Source: Halorubrum sp. CSM-61
GTDB taxonomy: Archaea; Halobacteriota; Halobacteria; Halobacteriales; Haloferacaceae
DNA: 64,000 nucleotides
Assembly (NCBI RefSeq): GCF_003781945.1
Contig: NZ_RJJW01000006.1
Span: 62,001 to 126,000, forward strand
Direction: 5' to 3'
Shown: piece by piece, positions 1-8,495 of the stretch
How the letters are laid out: every line of letters begins with the position of its first letter
Position numbering within the stretch: the stretch's first letter is position 1
Made by a program: the position numbers and the translations under genes
Notes under the pieces: model-generated
What the model was told of the DNA's origin: nothing
Seen by the model: only the letters and a program-made list of their open reading frames with translations
Databases searched by the model: none

Positions 1-104
1 ATCGGCTCCCGTCGGAGGAAGGCGACGCGGTCGCCGTCGGGGGAGAGCCGCGGGTCCGCGGGCGTCGCGATGTCGTGGTAATCGGCCGCAGTGACGCGCT
101 CCAT
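1..104 (-). CDS. S9 family peptidase, N-terminal fragment (cut by window edge)
   Basis: Only the first 34 codons lie in the window; the gene runs off the left edge. The visible protein begins MERVTAADYHDIATPADP and continues into RLSPDGDRVAFLRREP. That SPDG motif is the opening of the first beta-propeller blade of prolyl-oligopeptidase-type (S9) serine peptidases, which in haloarchaea usually start with a YHDLA-like segment. The catalytic alpha/beta-hydrolase domain lies outside the window, so activity cannot be checked. The start is the ATG at 104. Other TolB-like propeller proteins share this motif, so the family call is likely but not certain. Confidence 0.6.
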   Translation of the reverse strand, partial: MERVTAADYHDIATPADPRLSPDGDRVAFLRREP

Positions 105-182
105 GGGGAGGGGTCGCTCGCCGGGCTCAAAAGGCGTCGGGAGCCGGAAAGGCGGTCGGGCGGACCCGATTCGGACGGCCTC

Positions 183-791
183 CTACTCCGCGTCGTTGTC
201 GAACGCCAGCGCCACGCCGTCGCCGTCGACGGTCGCGCCCGCGGCGCACACCGGGTGCTCGAAGTCGGCGCCGAGGACTTCCGTCGCGGCCGCCGCGGCG
301 TCGGGCGTCTCGGCGTCCGCGGCCGCGAGCGCGTACGGCTCGGGGCTGTCCGTCTCGTAGGTGGCGACGATGGTGGGCTCCTCGACGGCCTCGACGACGA
401 GCCCGTCGCGGCGGACGACCCCGATCGTGGCGGTCTCGGCGCCGACGACGCCCGCGATCCGCGGGGTGTCGTAGTCGTCCTTCTCGAAGTCGAGCGCGAG
501 CAGGGGCGTCGCCAGCGCGTCGCGGGCGGGGTACCCCAGTTCCAGCTTCTCAGCGATCGGGTCGACGTGCGAGCCGTTGCCGACTACCGCCAGCGGCTCG
601 TCGGTGGGCCTCCGGACAGCGCGAGCGCAGTTGTACGAGACGTACGGGTTGTCCGTGTCGGGCGCGTCGGGGGTGGGCCCGACGGTGAGCGTTCCGTCTC
701 GGTCGGTCACTCGGCGGTTCGGGAACGAGCGCGAGGAGACGCGGTAGGCGCCGATACCGGGCGCGACGACGACGAATCGTCCGACGTACAT
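183..791 (-). CDS. purO: IMP cyclohydrolase, archaeal type
   Basis: Converts FAICAR to IMP, the last step of de novo purine synthesis, in the cytoplasm. Archaea use this PurO enzyme instead of the cyclohydrolase domain of bacterial PurH. The N-terminus MYVGRFVVV followed by [12 protein letters not shown] is the family hallmark, and NPYVSYNC near residue 50 is a second conserved block. At 202 residues it has the usual family length. A TATA-like GCTTTAGCC on the minus strand lies about 27 bases before the ATG, so the message is probably leaderless. It stands alone; guaB, the next enzyme toward GMP, lies 46 kb away in this window. Confident assignment. Confidence 0.9.
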   Translation of the reverse strand: MYVGRFVVVAPGIGAYRVSSRSFPNRRVTDRDGTLTVGPTPDAPDTDNPYVSYNCARAVRRPTDEPLAVVGNGSHVDPIAEKLELGYPARDALATPLLALDFEKDDYDTPRIAGVVGAETATIGVVRRDGLVVEAVEEPTIVATYETDSPEPYALAAADAETPDAAAAATEVLGADFEHPVCAAGATVDGDGVALAFDNDAE

Positions 792-943
792 ACAGGGTCG
801 TGGCTATCCGACCGGCTAAAGCGCATCGATATACGCACGTTCGGCGATCGATTTCGCGCGAAACTCCCCCGTCCGCTCTCCGTATCCCTCCCGCTCCGCC
901 ACGAACGTCTGTGAACGCGTGACAGAGGGCCGGCGACGCGCAA

Positions 944-953
944 CGCTTACAAA
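944..953 (+). promoter_or_regulatory. TATA box of tRNA-Gln
   Basis: CGCTTACAAA lies about 32 bases before the first base of the tRNA, the expected place for an archaeal TATA element with a short precursor leader. Seen in the sequence; promoter activity is inferred. Confidence 0.45.
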
Positions 954-981
954 GACCCACTGGCTATCGATGAGTGCGCAC

Positions 982-1054
982 AGTCCATTGGGGTAGTGGC
1001 CAATCCTGTTGCCTTCTGGGGGCAACGACCCTGGTTCGAATCCAGGATGGACTA
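982..1054 (+). tRNA. tRNA-Gln (anticodon CUG)
   Basis: The 73 bases fold as a standard cloverleaf. The acceptor arms AGTCCAT and ATGGACT pair. The D arm holds GGGGTAGTGG, the anticodon stem TTGCC/GGCAA closes a seven-base loop TTCTGGG with CTG at the centre, and the T arm carries GGTTCGAATCC. The discriminator base is A and CCA is not encoded. There is no intron. In archaea Gln-tRNA is first charged with Glu and then amidated. Confidence 0.93.
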
Positions 1055-1221
1055 TTCTCGCGGTTCGCTCCGGTCGATTCTCGCCCGACCCGACGACCTA
1101 CCGGCGGTCGGGCCGCGTCTCGATCCTCACGGTCGCGGTTCGACCGTCGCTCCTCCGAATTTCCACTGGAACGCGATCGCCGTCACGTACCGCGTTTTCC
1201 AATCGAAGCAAAGGGGCTCGA

Positions 1222-1812
1222 CTACTTCTCGACGTCGAGCAGCGCGACGCGTTCGCGGACGATGTCGGAGAGGTCGCCGGCGGTCGCCGCGATCTCGCGG
1301 TCGCCGACGTCGTAGAACTCTCGAACCCGCGCCTCGTCGAACGCGGGATCGAACTCGCCGCCTCCGGCGCCGATCTGCTCCGCTGGCGACGCGAGCAGTT
1401 CTCTCACTGACGCGGCGGCCGCGTCGAGGTCCGCGTCGGGTCGGTTCGCCCCCGGGACCCCGCCGAAGTCGGCGACGAGGACGACCGCGCGCTGTTCCCC
1501 CTCCTCGACCCCGAGTTCGAGCGCTCGGTCGATCTGGCGTCTGCCGGCCGCGTACAGCATGACCTCGACGCCCGGGTCGCGGGCGACGGCCTCGCCGCGG
1601 GCGATCGCGCGGGCGGCGAGACGGGTCGCCTCGCCGAGGTGCGCGGCCGAGACGACCAGCTCCGCGTCGAACGCCTGCACGACGGCGCCCGTCTCGGTCG
1701 CGATCTCGTCGAGCGAGGCGAGGAAGGCGTCGAGATCGTCGATGGCGGCGGTGCCCGCGACGAGGCGGTGGGGCGGGGTCGGCGGATTGGGGGAGTTGTC
1801 GCCATCGCTCAT
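1222..1812 (-). CDS. cgi121: KEOPS complex subunit Cgi121
   Basis: Likely the Cgi121 subunit of KEOPS, the complex that makes the universal t6A modification at position 37 of ANN-decoding tRNAs; in other archaea Cgi121 binds the tRNA 3' end. The 196-residue protein contains [20 protein letters not shown] and [18 protein letters not shown], which match the conserved Cgi121 core. Its start ATG overlaps the stop codon of hel308 by four bases, so the two genes form a translationally coupled pair, an arrangement common in haloarchaea. The first 12 residues are Pro- and Asn-rich and probably disordered. Family assignment is from motifs and neighbourhood. Confidence 0.82.
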   Translation of the reverse strand: MSDGDNSPNPPTPPHRLVAGTAAIDDLDAFLASLDEIATETGAVVQAFDAELVVSAAHLGEATRLAARAIARGEAVARDPGVEVMLYAAGRRQIDRALELGVEEGEQRAVVLVADFGGVPGANRPDADLDAAAASVRELLASPAEQIGAGGGEFDPAFDEARVREFYDVGDREIAATAGDLSDIVRERVALLDVEK

Positions 1813-4262
1813 CGGAAATCACCCAGACTCGCCTGCCCGTCGCCGTCGTCGTCGCTCGCGGACCCGGCGGTCGCCGCCGCGGAGGCCGACTTGTCCGGCC
1901 GCACGTCGTCCATCGAGGGGTCCTCGCGGCCGGCGTGTTCGAGGATGCGCTCGGCGGTGCGCTCGCGGCCGCGGAGCGCGCCGAGGACGACGGCCTTGTC
2001 GGCCTCGCGGAGGTCGGCGCGGGTCTCGATCCCGGCCTCGAACAGCCGCCGGGCGCGCTTCCGACCGACGTTGCGGACGCCCGCCAGATCGAGGAGCTCT
2101 TCGCGGACGCCGTACTCGATGCGTTTCCGGGCCTCGCGGACCGCGACGACGACGTCGCCGTCGACCCCCTCCACGTCGCGCGCGAGGGTCTCGGCCGCGC
2201 GCAGGAGCCACTCGGCGGTGTCGACCTTCCCGCGGATGTCGCCGGGGCCGACCCCGTACCGCTCGGTGATGCGGTCCTCGTCGACCTCGTTCGCCCAGTC
2301 CTCCAGCAGGCGGGCGGTCTTCAGCGACGCGAGCCAGTCCTCGAAGCGCACGTCCTCGTACTCGGAGGGCACGTCGCCGAGGAACTCGGTCTCGCGCTCG
2401 TAGCAGAGTTCGGTGTACTCCTCGCGGTCCCCCGACTTCAGGTAGAGCTCGTACATGTCGGGGGTGCGGCTGACGAGGTGATAGAGGCCGAGCGAGGTGA
2501 CCTCGGGAGGCGAGGCGCCGGAGTCGTCGGGCGCCTCCGTCTCCTCTCGCTCGACCGATTCCTCCTCGCCGGGTCGCGTGTACGTGCCGAACCCGGGCTC
2601 GTCGCCGTCGTCGCCGGTCCTGACGAACTCGCCGGTCCCCTCGGCGCCCGCGCTTGCGGCGTCGGCGTCCCGACCGACCGACCGGAGCCCGTCGATCATC
2701 TCGGCCGCGCTCATCGGGTCGAGGTAGAGCCGCGAGACGGTGTGACCGATGCCGGTCGCGGTCAGGCCCTCGCTCCCGCCGTCGCGGTCGCGCTCGACGA
2801 AGTCGTTGACGGCGAGGTAGTCGAGGACGGTGTCGGTGACGGCCGCGAGCCGTCCCTCGTCGTCGGTCTGGGTCGCGTAGAGGGTGTTGTCGAGGAAGGA
2901 GAGCAGCCCGTCGCGCGTGGAGGCGAACCCGGAGGCGACGGTGGCGAGCACGTGGGTCCGGAGCGCGGGCTCGGCGGCGAGCTTCGAGCGGACCGGCTCG
3001 GGGTCGGCCCAGAGGTACCGCTCGAACAGCTCCTCTTTGGTGTCGGCGTCGTTCGCGAGCAGGACCGCCTCGCCGTACGGGTCGAGGCCGGGACGGCCAG
3101 CGCGCCCGCACATCTGGTGGACCTCCAGCACGTCGAGGGGTTTCATGCCGCCGAACTCCCCGTCGTACCGGCGCCAGTCGCGGACGATCACGCGGCGGGC
3201 GGGGGTGTTGACGCCGGCGGCGAGGGTGGGCGTCGCGGAGATGCACTTGATCAGCCGGTCGCGGAACGCGTCCTCGACGCTGGCGCGGTCCTCGCTCCGG
3301 AGCCCCGCGTGGTGGAACGCCGACCCCTGCTCGACCGCGTCCGCGAGGTCGGACGCGGTGTCGGTGTCGGAGCCGGACCGGATCTCGTCGGCGAGCTCGC
3401 GGAGCCGATCGCGCTCGTCGTCGGTGAGCCGGGGTCCGGTCACGTCGGTGAGCTTCCGGGCCGAGGACTCGGCGTTGCGCCGGGAGTTGACGAAGACGAG
3501 CGAGGAGCCGCCCTGCCCGTCCTCCTCGGTGTCCAAGGCGTCGGCGACGAGACGGGCGGTCTGGTCCTCGCCGCGCTCGACGGGCACCTCCCGCTTGCTG
3601 CCGTCGGCGAAGTCGATGGCGTTGCCGAAGTGGACGCCCATCCGGAGGTCGATGGGTCGCCAGTCGGACTCGACGAGCTCGGCGTCGAGCCACTCGGCGA
3701 TCACGTCGGCGTTGCCCACGGTCGCCGAGAGCGCGACCGTCTGGAGCCCCGGGTTCACCTTCCGGAGCTTCGCGAGGGTCACCTCGAGGGTGGGGCCGCG
3801 GTTCGGGTCGTCGACGAGGTGGACCTCGTCGCTCACGACGCAGGTGAGGTCGTCGATCCACGGCGCGCCGTTGCGGATCAGCGAGTCGACCTTCTCCGAG
3901 GTGGCGACGATGACGTCGCGGGTCGCCAGCCACTCGCCGTCGGACTCGTAGTTGCCGGTGGAGACGCCCACCGTGACGCCGAACTCCTCCCAGCGCTCGA
4001 ACTCGGTCTTCTTCTCGCTGGCGAGCGCGCGCAGGGGGACGATGTACAGCGCCTTCCCGCCGCGCTCGACCGCCGAGAGCATGGCGAGCTCGGCGATCAG
4101 CGTCTTCCCGGAGGCGGTCGGCACCGCGGCGACGAGGCTCTCGCCGTCGGCGACGCCGGCGTCGACGGCGGCCGCTTGGGGCGGGTACAGCTCCGCGACG
4201 CCCTCCGCTTCGAGCGCCTCGCCGACGCCCGCGGGGAGCCCGGAGAGCGAACTCGGTTGCAT
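1809..4262 (-). CDS. hel308: Hel308 (Hjm) superfamily 2 DNA helicase, full length
   Basis: ATP-dependent 3'-5' helicase acting on stalled forks and recombination intermediates. In 817 residues the domains appear in order: Q-motif-like YPPQAAAV (26-33), Walker A PTASGKT (48-54), [12 protein letters not shown] (121-132), DEVH box (145-148), LSAT (about 178), motif IV FVNSRR, motif [15 protein letters not shown] and motif [19 protein letters not shown]. The C-terminus has the helix-hairpin-helix [19 protein letters not shown], then an acidic tail ending ASLGDFR, which resembles a PCNA-binding peptide. A run around residues 520-580 is low-complexity. It is first in an operon with cgi121. A shorter paralogue lies at 43288-45255. 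Confidence 0.95.
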   Translation of the reverse strand: MQPSSLSGLPAGVGEALEAEGVAELYPPQAAAVDAGVADGESLVAAVPTASGKTLIAELAMLSAVERGGKALYIVPLRALASEKKTEFERWEEFGVTVGVSTGNYESDGEWLATRDVIVATSEKVDSLIRNGAPWIDDLTCVVSDEVHLVDDPNRGPTLEVTLAKLRKVNPGLQTVALSATVGNADVIAEWLDAELVESDWRPIDLRMGVHFGNAIDFADGSKREVPVERGEDQTARLVADALDTEEDGQGGSSLVFVNSRRNAESSARKLTDVTGPRLTDDERDRLRELADEIRSGSDTDTASDLADAVEQGSAFHHAGLRSEDRASVEDAFRDRLIKCISATPTLAAGVNTPARRVIVRDWRRYDGEFGGMKPLDVLEVHQMCGRAGRPGLDPYGEAVLLANDADTKEELFERYLWADPEPVRSKLAAEPALRTHVLATVASGFASTRDGLLSFLDNTLYATQTDDEGRLAAVTDTVLDYLAVNDFVERDRDGGSEGLTATGIGHTVSRLYLDPMSAAEMIDGLRSVGRDADAASAGAEGTGEFVRTGDDGDEPGFGTYTRPGEEESVEREETEAPDDSGASPPEVTSLGLYHLVSRTPDMYELYLKSGDREEYTELCYERETEFLGDVPSEYEDVRFEDWLASLKTARLLEDWANEVDEDRITERYGVGPGDIRGKVDTAEWLLRAAETLARDVEGVDGDVVVAVREARKRIEYGVREELLDLAGVRNVGRKRARRLFEAGIETRADLREADKAVVLGALRGRERTAERILEHAGREDPSMDDVRPDKSASAAATAGSASDDDGDGQASLGDFR

Positions 4263-4284
4263 TACCGAAGCGTGGGTCCCGACC

Positions 4285-4295
4285 CGATTTAAATC
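4285..4295 (-). promoter_or_regulatory. TATA box of hel308-cgi121
   Basis: Minus-strand GATTTAAATCG is centred about 28 bases upstream of the hel308 ATG. Transcription would start almost at the A of ATG, giving a leaderless message. Confidence 0.55.
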
Positions 4296-4329
4296 GTCGG
4301 AACGGGGCGGTGACGGGAGTCGTTCCTCC

Positions 4330-4926
4330 TTACAGCTCGCCCTTCGTGCTCGGCGTGTCGCTCCGGCGCCCGTCGAGCCGGGTCGCGTCGTCGAGCGCCC
4401 GCGCGAGGGCCTTGAACAGCGCCTCCACCTCGTGGTGGGCGTTGTCTCCCGTCTCCACCGCGGCGTGGAGCGTCAAGCCGGCGTTCTGTGCCAGCGACAG
4501 CGCGAAGTGATCGGCCATGACGCTGGTGAACTCGCCGACCGACTCCTGAGAGAACTCTCCCGAGAACTCGTAGTACGGGCGCCCCGCGACATCGACGACG
4601 ACGCTCGCGACCGCCTCGTCGAGGGGGACGCGTCGGTCGGCGTACCGCCGAATTCCCCGCTTGTCGCCGAGCGCCTCGTCGAACGCCTCGCCGAGGCAGA
4701 TCGCCACGTCCTCGACCGTGTGGTGGTCGTCGATGTCGGTGTCGCCGTCGCAGTCGACGGTCAGGTCGAAGAGGCCGTGCTTAGCGAACGATTCGAGCAT
4801 GTGGTCGAAGAAGCCGATCCCCGTGTCGACCTCGCTGTCGCCGTCGCCGTCGATCGCGAGGGTGAGGTCGATCGTCGTCTCCGCGGTCTCGCGGGAGACG
4901 GCCGCGCTCCGGTCGTGCTCGCTCAT
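4330..4926 (-). CDS. hisB: imidazoleglycerol-phosphate dehydratase
   Basis: Dehydrates imidazole glycerol phosphate to imidazole acetol phosphate in histidine synthesis; a manganese enzyme. The 198 residues are the usual length of a monofunctional HisB with no phosphatase fusion. The metal-binding signatures are visible: [16 protein letters not shown] near residue 40, [17 protein letters not shown] near 68, and [15 protein letters not shown] near 165. The start [18 protein letters not shown] fits leaderless initiation, with CTTAAGAATC about 27 bases upstream. RNA element A ends 69 bases upstream and would be transcribed toward this gene. Confidence 0.95.
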   Translation of the reverse strand: MSEHDRSAAVSRETAETTIDLTLAIDGDGDSEVDTGIGFFDHMLESFAKHGLFDLTVDCDGDTDIDDHHTVEDVAICLGEAFDEALGDKRGIRRYADRRVPLDEAVASVVVDVAGRPYYEFSGEFSQESVGEFTSVMADHFALSLAQNAGLTLHAAVETGDNAHHEVEALFKALARALDDATRLDGRRSDTPSTKGEL

Positions 4927-4994
4927 ACCGGTCCGTCACAGCCGATTCTTAAGGCGGTTGCGGGTGTGCGGAGAGTTCAATATAAGTGTACGAA

Positions 4995-5301
4995 GCGGTG
5001 GCGCGCGCCTCCGAACGCCCGCAGGGCGCGAGGAGCGCCGCGCGAGGGAAGCGGCGACCGAAGGGAGCCGCGAGGCTGGGGAGGTATGAGGCTGCGGTGC
5101 TGTGCGGATGGGTGGGACTCAAAGGGGCAGTCGCGAGGACGAAGCACGGCGACGCAAGCACTGCAGGGAGCGAGCGAAGCGAGCGACTGAAGCGCACAGC
5201 GAGCCGCGCGAGTCGTCGCGGCTGGGGCTTTGGAGGTGTTCACCGCAACGTCATCAGCGATCACTTATAAGCGAGCGGCTGGGGCTTTGGAGGTGTTCAC
5301 C
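4995..5301 (-). ncRNA. structured RNA element, copy A (hisA-hisB gap)
   Basis: Member of the six-copy family found in this window. The conserved GGTGAACACC occurs twice on the minus strand, starting at 5301 and 5244. Each has TTATAA exactly 26 bases upstream (5322-5327 and 5265-5270), so promoter and leader are duplicated in tandem. From 5244 the RNA reads CAAAGCCCCAGCCGCGACGA, a long hairpin returning as CTCGCGACTGCCCCTTTG, then CCTCCCCAGCCTCG, hairpin two (GCGGC/GCCGC) and TCCCTCGC, and ends with a third hairpin and GCCACCGC. The core is 250 nt. Transcription would run from the hisA stop toward hisB. Structure is seen in the sequence; expression is inferred. Confidence 0.6.
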
Positions 5302-5357
5302 CTCACTCCCCGATCGACTACTTATAAACAAACGCCGGTAAACTCACGCTCCGATAC

Positions 5358-6113
5358 TTAAACCTCGTCGGCCGCCTTCTGCGCCTCTCGCAGCGTGAAC
5401 TCGCCCTCGTACAGCGCGGTCCCCACGACGACCGCGGCCGCGCCGGCCTCCTTCAGCGCCGTCACGTCGTCGATCGTCGCCACCCCACCGGACGCGATAA
5501 CCGGAATCTCCACCGCGTCGACCACGCTCTCCACCGCTTCGCGGTCGATCCCCTCCAGCTGTCCCTCCACGTCGACGTTCGTGAAGAGGATCGCGCCCGC
5601 GCCCAGCTCCTCGTAGCGCGCGGCCGCCTCGGCGGGGTCGAGGCCGGTCCCCTCCGTCCACCCGCTCACGACGACCTCGCCGTCCTTCGCGTCGAGGCTG
5701 ACCACGACGCTACCGGGGTGAGTCCCGTCGATCTCGGCGACGATCTCGGGCGTCTCGACCGCCGCGGTCCCCAGAATTACGCGGTCGAGGCCCAGATCGA
5801 GGAGGTCGCGCGCGCCCTCGGCGGTTCGGATGCCGCCCCCGAGCTGGAAGCCGACCCCGTCGTCGTCCACGCCGTCGCCGACCGCCTTCACGACCGCCTC
5901 GATCGCGTCGGCGTTGACGCGCTCGCCCTCGAACGCGCCGTCGAGGTCGACGAGGTGGAGCGTCTCGGCGCCCGCCTCGATCCAGCGCTCGGCGGCCTCG
6001 ACGGGGTCGCCGTAGCGCTTGCCCGTGCCGCGCTCGCCGCCGACCAGCTGGACGACCTCGCCGTCCTGCACGTCGACGGCGGGGATCACCTCGAAGGAAG
6101 GGAAGTGGCTCAT
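5358..6113 (-). CDS. hisA: phosphoribosylformimino-AICAR-P isomerase
   Basis: TIM-barrel enzyme that isomerises ProFAR to PRFAR, the fourth step of histidine synthesis. Key elements are visible: FEVIPAVDVQDGEVVQLVGG at the N-terminus with the catalytic Asp, LHLVDLDGAFEG, FQLGGGIRT, the second catalytic Asp in VVSLDAKDGEV, and phosphate-binding IPVIASGGVATIDD. The chosen start MSHFPSFEVIP gives 251 residues, the family norm. An upstream in-frame ATG would add 22 non-conserved residues. A minus-strand GTTTAATC box 27 bases before this ATG supports leaderless initiation here. The stop codon abuts element A, which separates hisA from hisB. Confidence 0.94.
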   Translation of the reverse strand: MSHFPSFEVIPAVDVQDGEVVQLVGGERGTGKRYGDPVEAAERWIEAGAETLHLVDLDGAFEGERVNADAIEAVVKAVGDGVDDDGVGFQLGGGIRTAEGARDLLDLGLDRVILGTAAVETPEIVAEIDGTHPGSVVVSLDAKDGEVVVSGWTEGTGLDPAEAAARYEELGAGAILFTNVDVEGQLEGIDREAVESVVDAVEIPVIASGGVATIDDVTALKEAGAAAVVVGTALYEGEFTLREAQKAADEV

Positions 6114-6136
6114 ACCCGAGCGGAGCCGCGCGTGCC

Positions 6137-6144
6137 GATTAAAC
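6137..6144 (-). promoter_or_regulatory. TATA box of hisA
   Basis: Minus-strand GTTTAATC lies about 27 bases before the A of the hisA ATG at 6113. This spacing decides between the two possible hisA starts. Confidence 0.5.
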
Positions 6145-6203
6145 CGGTCGGTTCGGGCGGGAATCGGTTCCGGCGACATCGGTCGCCACCGGCCCGTGCC
6201 CGC

Positions 6204-7046
6204 TCACTCCACCGAGATGAGCAGCTGCGAGACGTCCTCGTCGAAGGCGGCGGGGTCGGTCGCGAGCGCGTCGGCCGTCTCCTCGTCCGCCAGCTCCGTC
6301 ACGACCGTCTCCGCGTCGGCCAGGTCTGGGAGGGCCTCGTCGACGACCTCGATCAACGGGTCCGTCGGGTACGCACCGCCGGCGACGAGCACGTCGGTGC
6401 CGTCGTGCCAGACGCCCAGCCGCGACTCGATCTCGACGGTCTCGCTGATCTCGTTCGTCGACCCGTCGGGAAGCGGGACCTCGCCGTCGAAGGCGTACTC
6501 CCCCTCCAGCTGCCACGTCGTCGCGGTGTGGCCGCTCTGTACCGTGGTCGTCCCCTCGTCGACGACCTCGACGTTCTCGATGCCGCTGTTCCGGAGCTGC
6601 GAGCGGAACGCGTCGACCGCCGCGGTCTCCACCTCGCTCATCAGGCGGTCGCGGCCGACGCCGGCCGGGAGACTGTCGATCGCCGGTCGGAGGTCGATCC
6701 GGGTGGCGAAAAAGACCACGGGCGAGCCGCTCGCGTCGAACGTCTCCGCGAGCGCCTCGGCGACGTCGACGTACTCGTAGATCCGCGTGTGTTCGAGCGC
6801 GGTCACCGTCACCGGACCGTACGACTGTTCGAACACCGTGCTCTCCGACTCGTCTATCTGTCGCCAGTCCTCGATCCGGTCGCTCGTCACCGTCGGCTCC
6901 GGCACCGGTCCGTCGCGCCCCCCGAGACAGCCCGCCAACCCCGCGACGGCGACGGCCGCGCCGCCCGCGAGCAGGCGCCGTCGCGTGACCCCGGTCTCGT
7001 CCCCGCTCGGCCCCGTCGCGTCTCCTCCGATGGTCGGTTCGTTCAT
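6204..7046 (-). CDS. Tat-exported lipoprotein, function unknown
   Basis: I do not recognise a specific function. The N-terminus from the ATG at 7046 carries a twin-arginine signal, VTRRRLLAGGAAVAVAGLAG, running into a Cys lipobox (AGCLGG). The mature protein should therefore be a lipid-anchored, extracytoplasmic protein of about 240 residues. The body is mixed alpha/beta with TVTALEHTRIYEYV, GSPVVFFATRIDLRP and ISETVEIESRLGVWHDG, resembling a haloarchaeal lipoprotein group of unknown function (perhaps DUF6517; unverified). It is transcribed divergently from the thiamine-type ABC operon, which may mean shared regulation. The in-frame ATG at 7145 would place 33 extra residues before the signal and is less likely. 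Confidence 0.75.
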   Translation of the reverse strand: MNEPTIGGDATGPSGDETGVTRRRLLAGGAAVAVAGLAGCLGGRDGPVPEPTVTSDRIEDWRQIDESESTVFEQSYGPVTVTALEHTRIYEYVDVAEALAETFDASGSPVVFFATRIDLRPAIDSLPAGVGRDRLMSEVETAAVDAFRSQLRNSGIENVEVVDEGTTTVQSGHTATTWQLEGEYAFDGEVPLPDGSTNEISETVEIESRLGVWHDGTDVLVAGGAYPTDPLIEVVDEALPDLADAETVVTELADEETADALATDPAAFDEDVSQLLISVE

Positions 7047-7149
7047 GAACGTGTGAAGGTCGGTACGCGGTAAATCGGTGTCGGTGGCGCTATCGCGAGC
7101 GATATCGCGATTCCATTCGTGTGCTTGCCCCGCCGCTGTCGACACGAAT

Positions 7150-7158
7150 CCCTTATGT
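7150..7158 (+). promoter_or_regulatory. TATA box of the ABC importer operon
   Basis: CCCTTATGT is centred about 28 bases before the ATG at 7184, consistent with a leaderless start of the substrate-binding protein. Confidence 0.45.
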
Positions 7159-7183
7159 AACCACTGGGTGCAACAACTCGGTA

Positions 7184-8488
7184 ATGACTAACGACGACGC
7201 GACCGAGACCGACCGGCGTGACGATCTCGACGACCGGCGGGCGGGCTCCCCGGAGGACGCTGCTGGACCGACCGCCGGACCCGCCGACATGCGCGCCGAG
7301 CGCCCCACCCGGCGGCGGTTCCTCGCGCTCGGCGGCGCGGCGGGGGCCGTCGCGATCGCGGGGTGTAGCGCTGAGCAGACTGACGGTGAGGACGGGAGCG
7401 ACGGTTCCGACGGGGCTGACGGCGACGGAGCGGACGGAAACGACAGCGAAGAGGACGGCGACGACGGGGACGACGAGGAGACGCCCACCCTGACGGTCGC
7501 GACCTACAGCAGCTTCATCGACGCGCCGTCGGTGAGCCCGGGCGAGTGGCTCAAGGAGGCGTTCGAGTCGCGCGTCGACGCCGAGTTAGAGTGGGCGACC
7601 CCGGACAACGGGGTGAACCACTACGTCGAACGGGCGAGTTCGGGCGTGTCGATCGACGCCGACCTCTACGTCGGGCTCACCACCGAGGACCTCGTGCGCG
7701 TCGACGAGGCGCTCGACGACGACCTGTTCGCCGAGCGCGGCGAGGTCGACGGCTTCGACGACGTGCGAGAGGGACTCCTGTTCGACCCGTTCGACCGCGC
7801 GGTGCCCTTCGACACCGGCTACGTGAGCCTCGTGTACGACGGCACCGCGATCGAGGCGCCGGAGACGTTCGAGGGCCTGCTCGACGACGAGCACGCCGGC
7901 GCGCTCATCGCGCAGAACCCCGGCGCCTCCTCGACGGGGCGCTCGTTCCTGCTCCACACGGTCCACATGTTCGGTGACGGACCCGACGGCGCGGTGGAGG
8001 GCGGCGACGGCGACCCCGACTACGATTACCTCGACTACTGGGAGGAGCTACAGGACAACGACGTGCGCGTGCTCGGCTCGTGGGACGACGCCTACAGCGC
8101 CTGGAGCAACGGGGAGGCTCCGATGGTCGTCTCCTACTCCACCGACCAGGTCTTCGCGGATATGGAGGGTGAGCCCCTCGAAGAACACCAGATCCGATTC
8201 CTGAACGATCAGGCGTACGCCACCCCGGAGGGGATGGCCGTCTTCGCCGCCGCCGACGAGCCGGAGCTCGCCCGCGAGTTCATGTCGTTCATGCTGGAGC
8301 CGGACGTGCAGGGGCAGATCGCCGAGCGCAACGTCGCGTTCCCCGCGACCGACACGGCCGAGCTCCCCGACGACTACGCCGAGCTGGCCCAGGAGCCGGG
8401 AGAACCGGTGACGTTCACGTACGACGAGCTCCAAGGCTCGGTCAGTGAGTGGGTCGAAGACTGGGAGCGGCAGTTCGCCGGGAACTGA
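7184..8488 (+). CDS. thiamine-type ABC transporter substrate-binding lipoprotein
   Basis: Extracellular solute receptor of an ABC importer. The start at 7184 gives 434 residues. A Tat signal RPTRRRFLALGGAAGAVAIA runs into the lipobox Cys in GCSAEQ, followed by an acidic Asp/Gly linker and then LTVATYSSFIDAPSVSPG. The mature domain resembles thiamine-binding TbpA proteins (VPFDTGYVSLVYDG, QNPGASSTGRSFLLHT, GSWDDAYSAWSNGEAPMVVS). It is first in a three-gene operon with a fused permease and an ATPase. Thiamine is the best substrate guess, but Fe3+- or phosphonate-type receptors are related. No TPP riboswitch was seen. Confidence 0.82.
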   Translation: MTNDDATETDRRDDLDDRRAGSPEDAAGPTAGPADMRAERPTRRRFLALGGAAGAVAIAGCSAEQTDGEDGSDGSDGADGDGADGNDSEEDGDDGDDEETPTLTVATYSSFIDAPSVSPGEWLKEAFESRVDAELEWATPDNGVNHYVERASSGVSIDADLYVGLTTEDLVRVDEALDDDLFAERGEVDGFDDVREGLLFDPFDRAVPFDTGYVSLVYDGTAIEAPETFEGLLDDEHAGALIAQNPGASSTGRSFLLHTVHMFGDGPDGAVEGGDGDPDYDYLDYWEELQDNDVRVLGSWDDAYSAWSNGEAPMVVSYSTDQVFADMEGEPLEEHQIRFLNDQAYATPEGMAVFAAADEPELAREFMSFMLEPDVQGQIAERNVAFPATDTAELPDDYAELAQEPGEPVTFTYDELQGSVSEWVEDWERQFAGN

Positions 8489-8495
8489 CGGCGGC

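Noticed and set aside
1935-4292. 785-residue open frame on the plus strand opposite hel308
   Set aside because: It mirrors the helicase codons in GC-rich DNA and has no domain pattern. hel308 on the other strand has every helicase motif.
5235-5244. CACCTCC in the RNA leader as an anti-Shine-Dalgarno mimic
   Set aside because: Copies A and D have CACCTCC, but C has CACCGCC and F has CACTTTC, so the motif is not conserved enough to be the family's function.
4986-5270. Short basic proteins inside the repeated elements (also near 11427, 12310, 19891, 36538 and 58658)
   Set aside because: They follow conserved RNA motifs in several frames and strands, and the copies differ by paired changes in stems rather than by synonymous changes.
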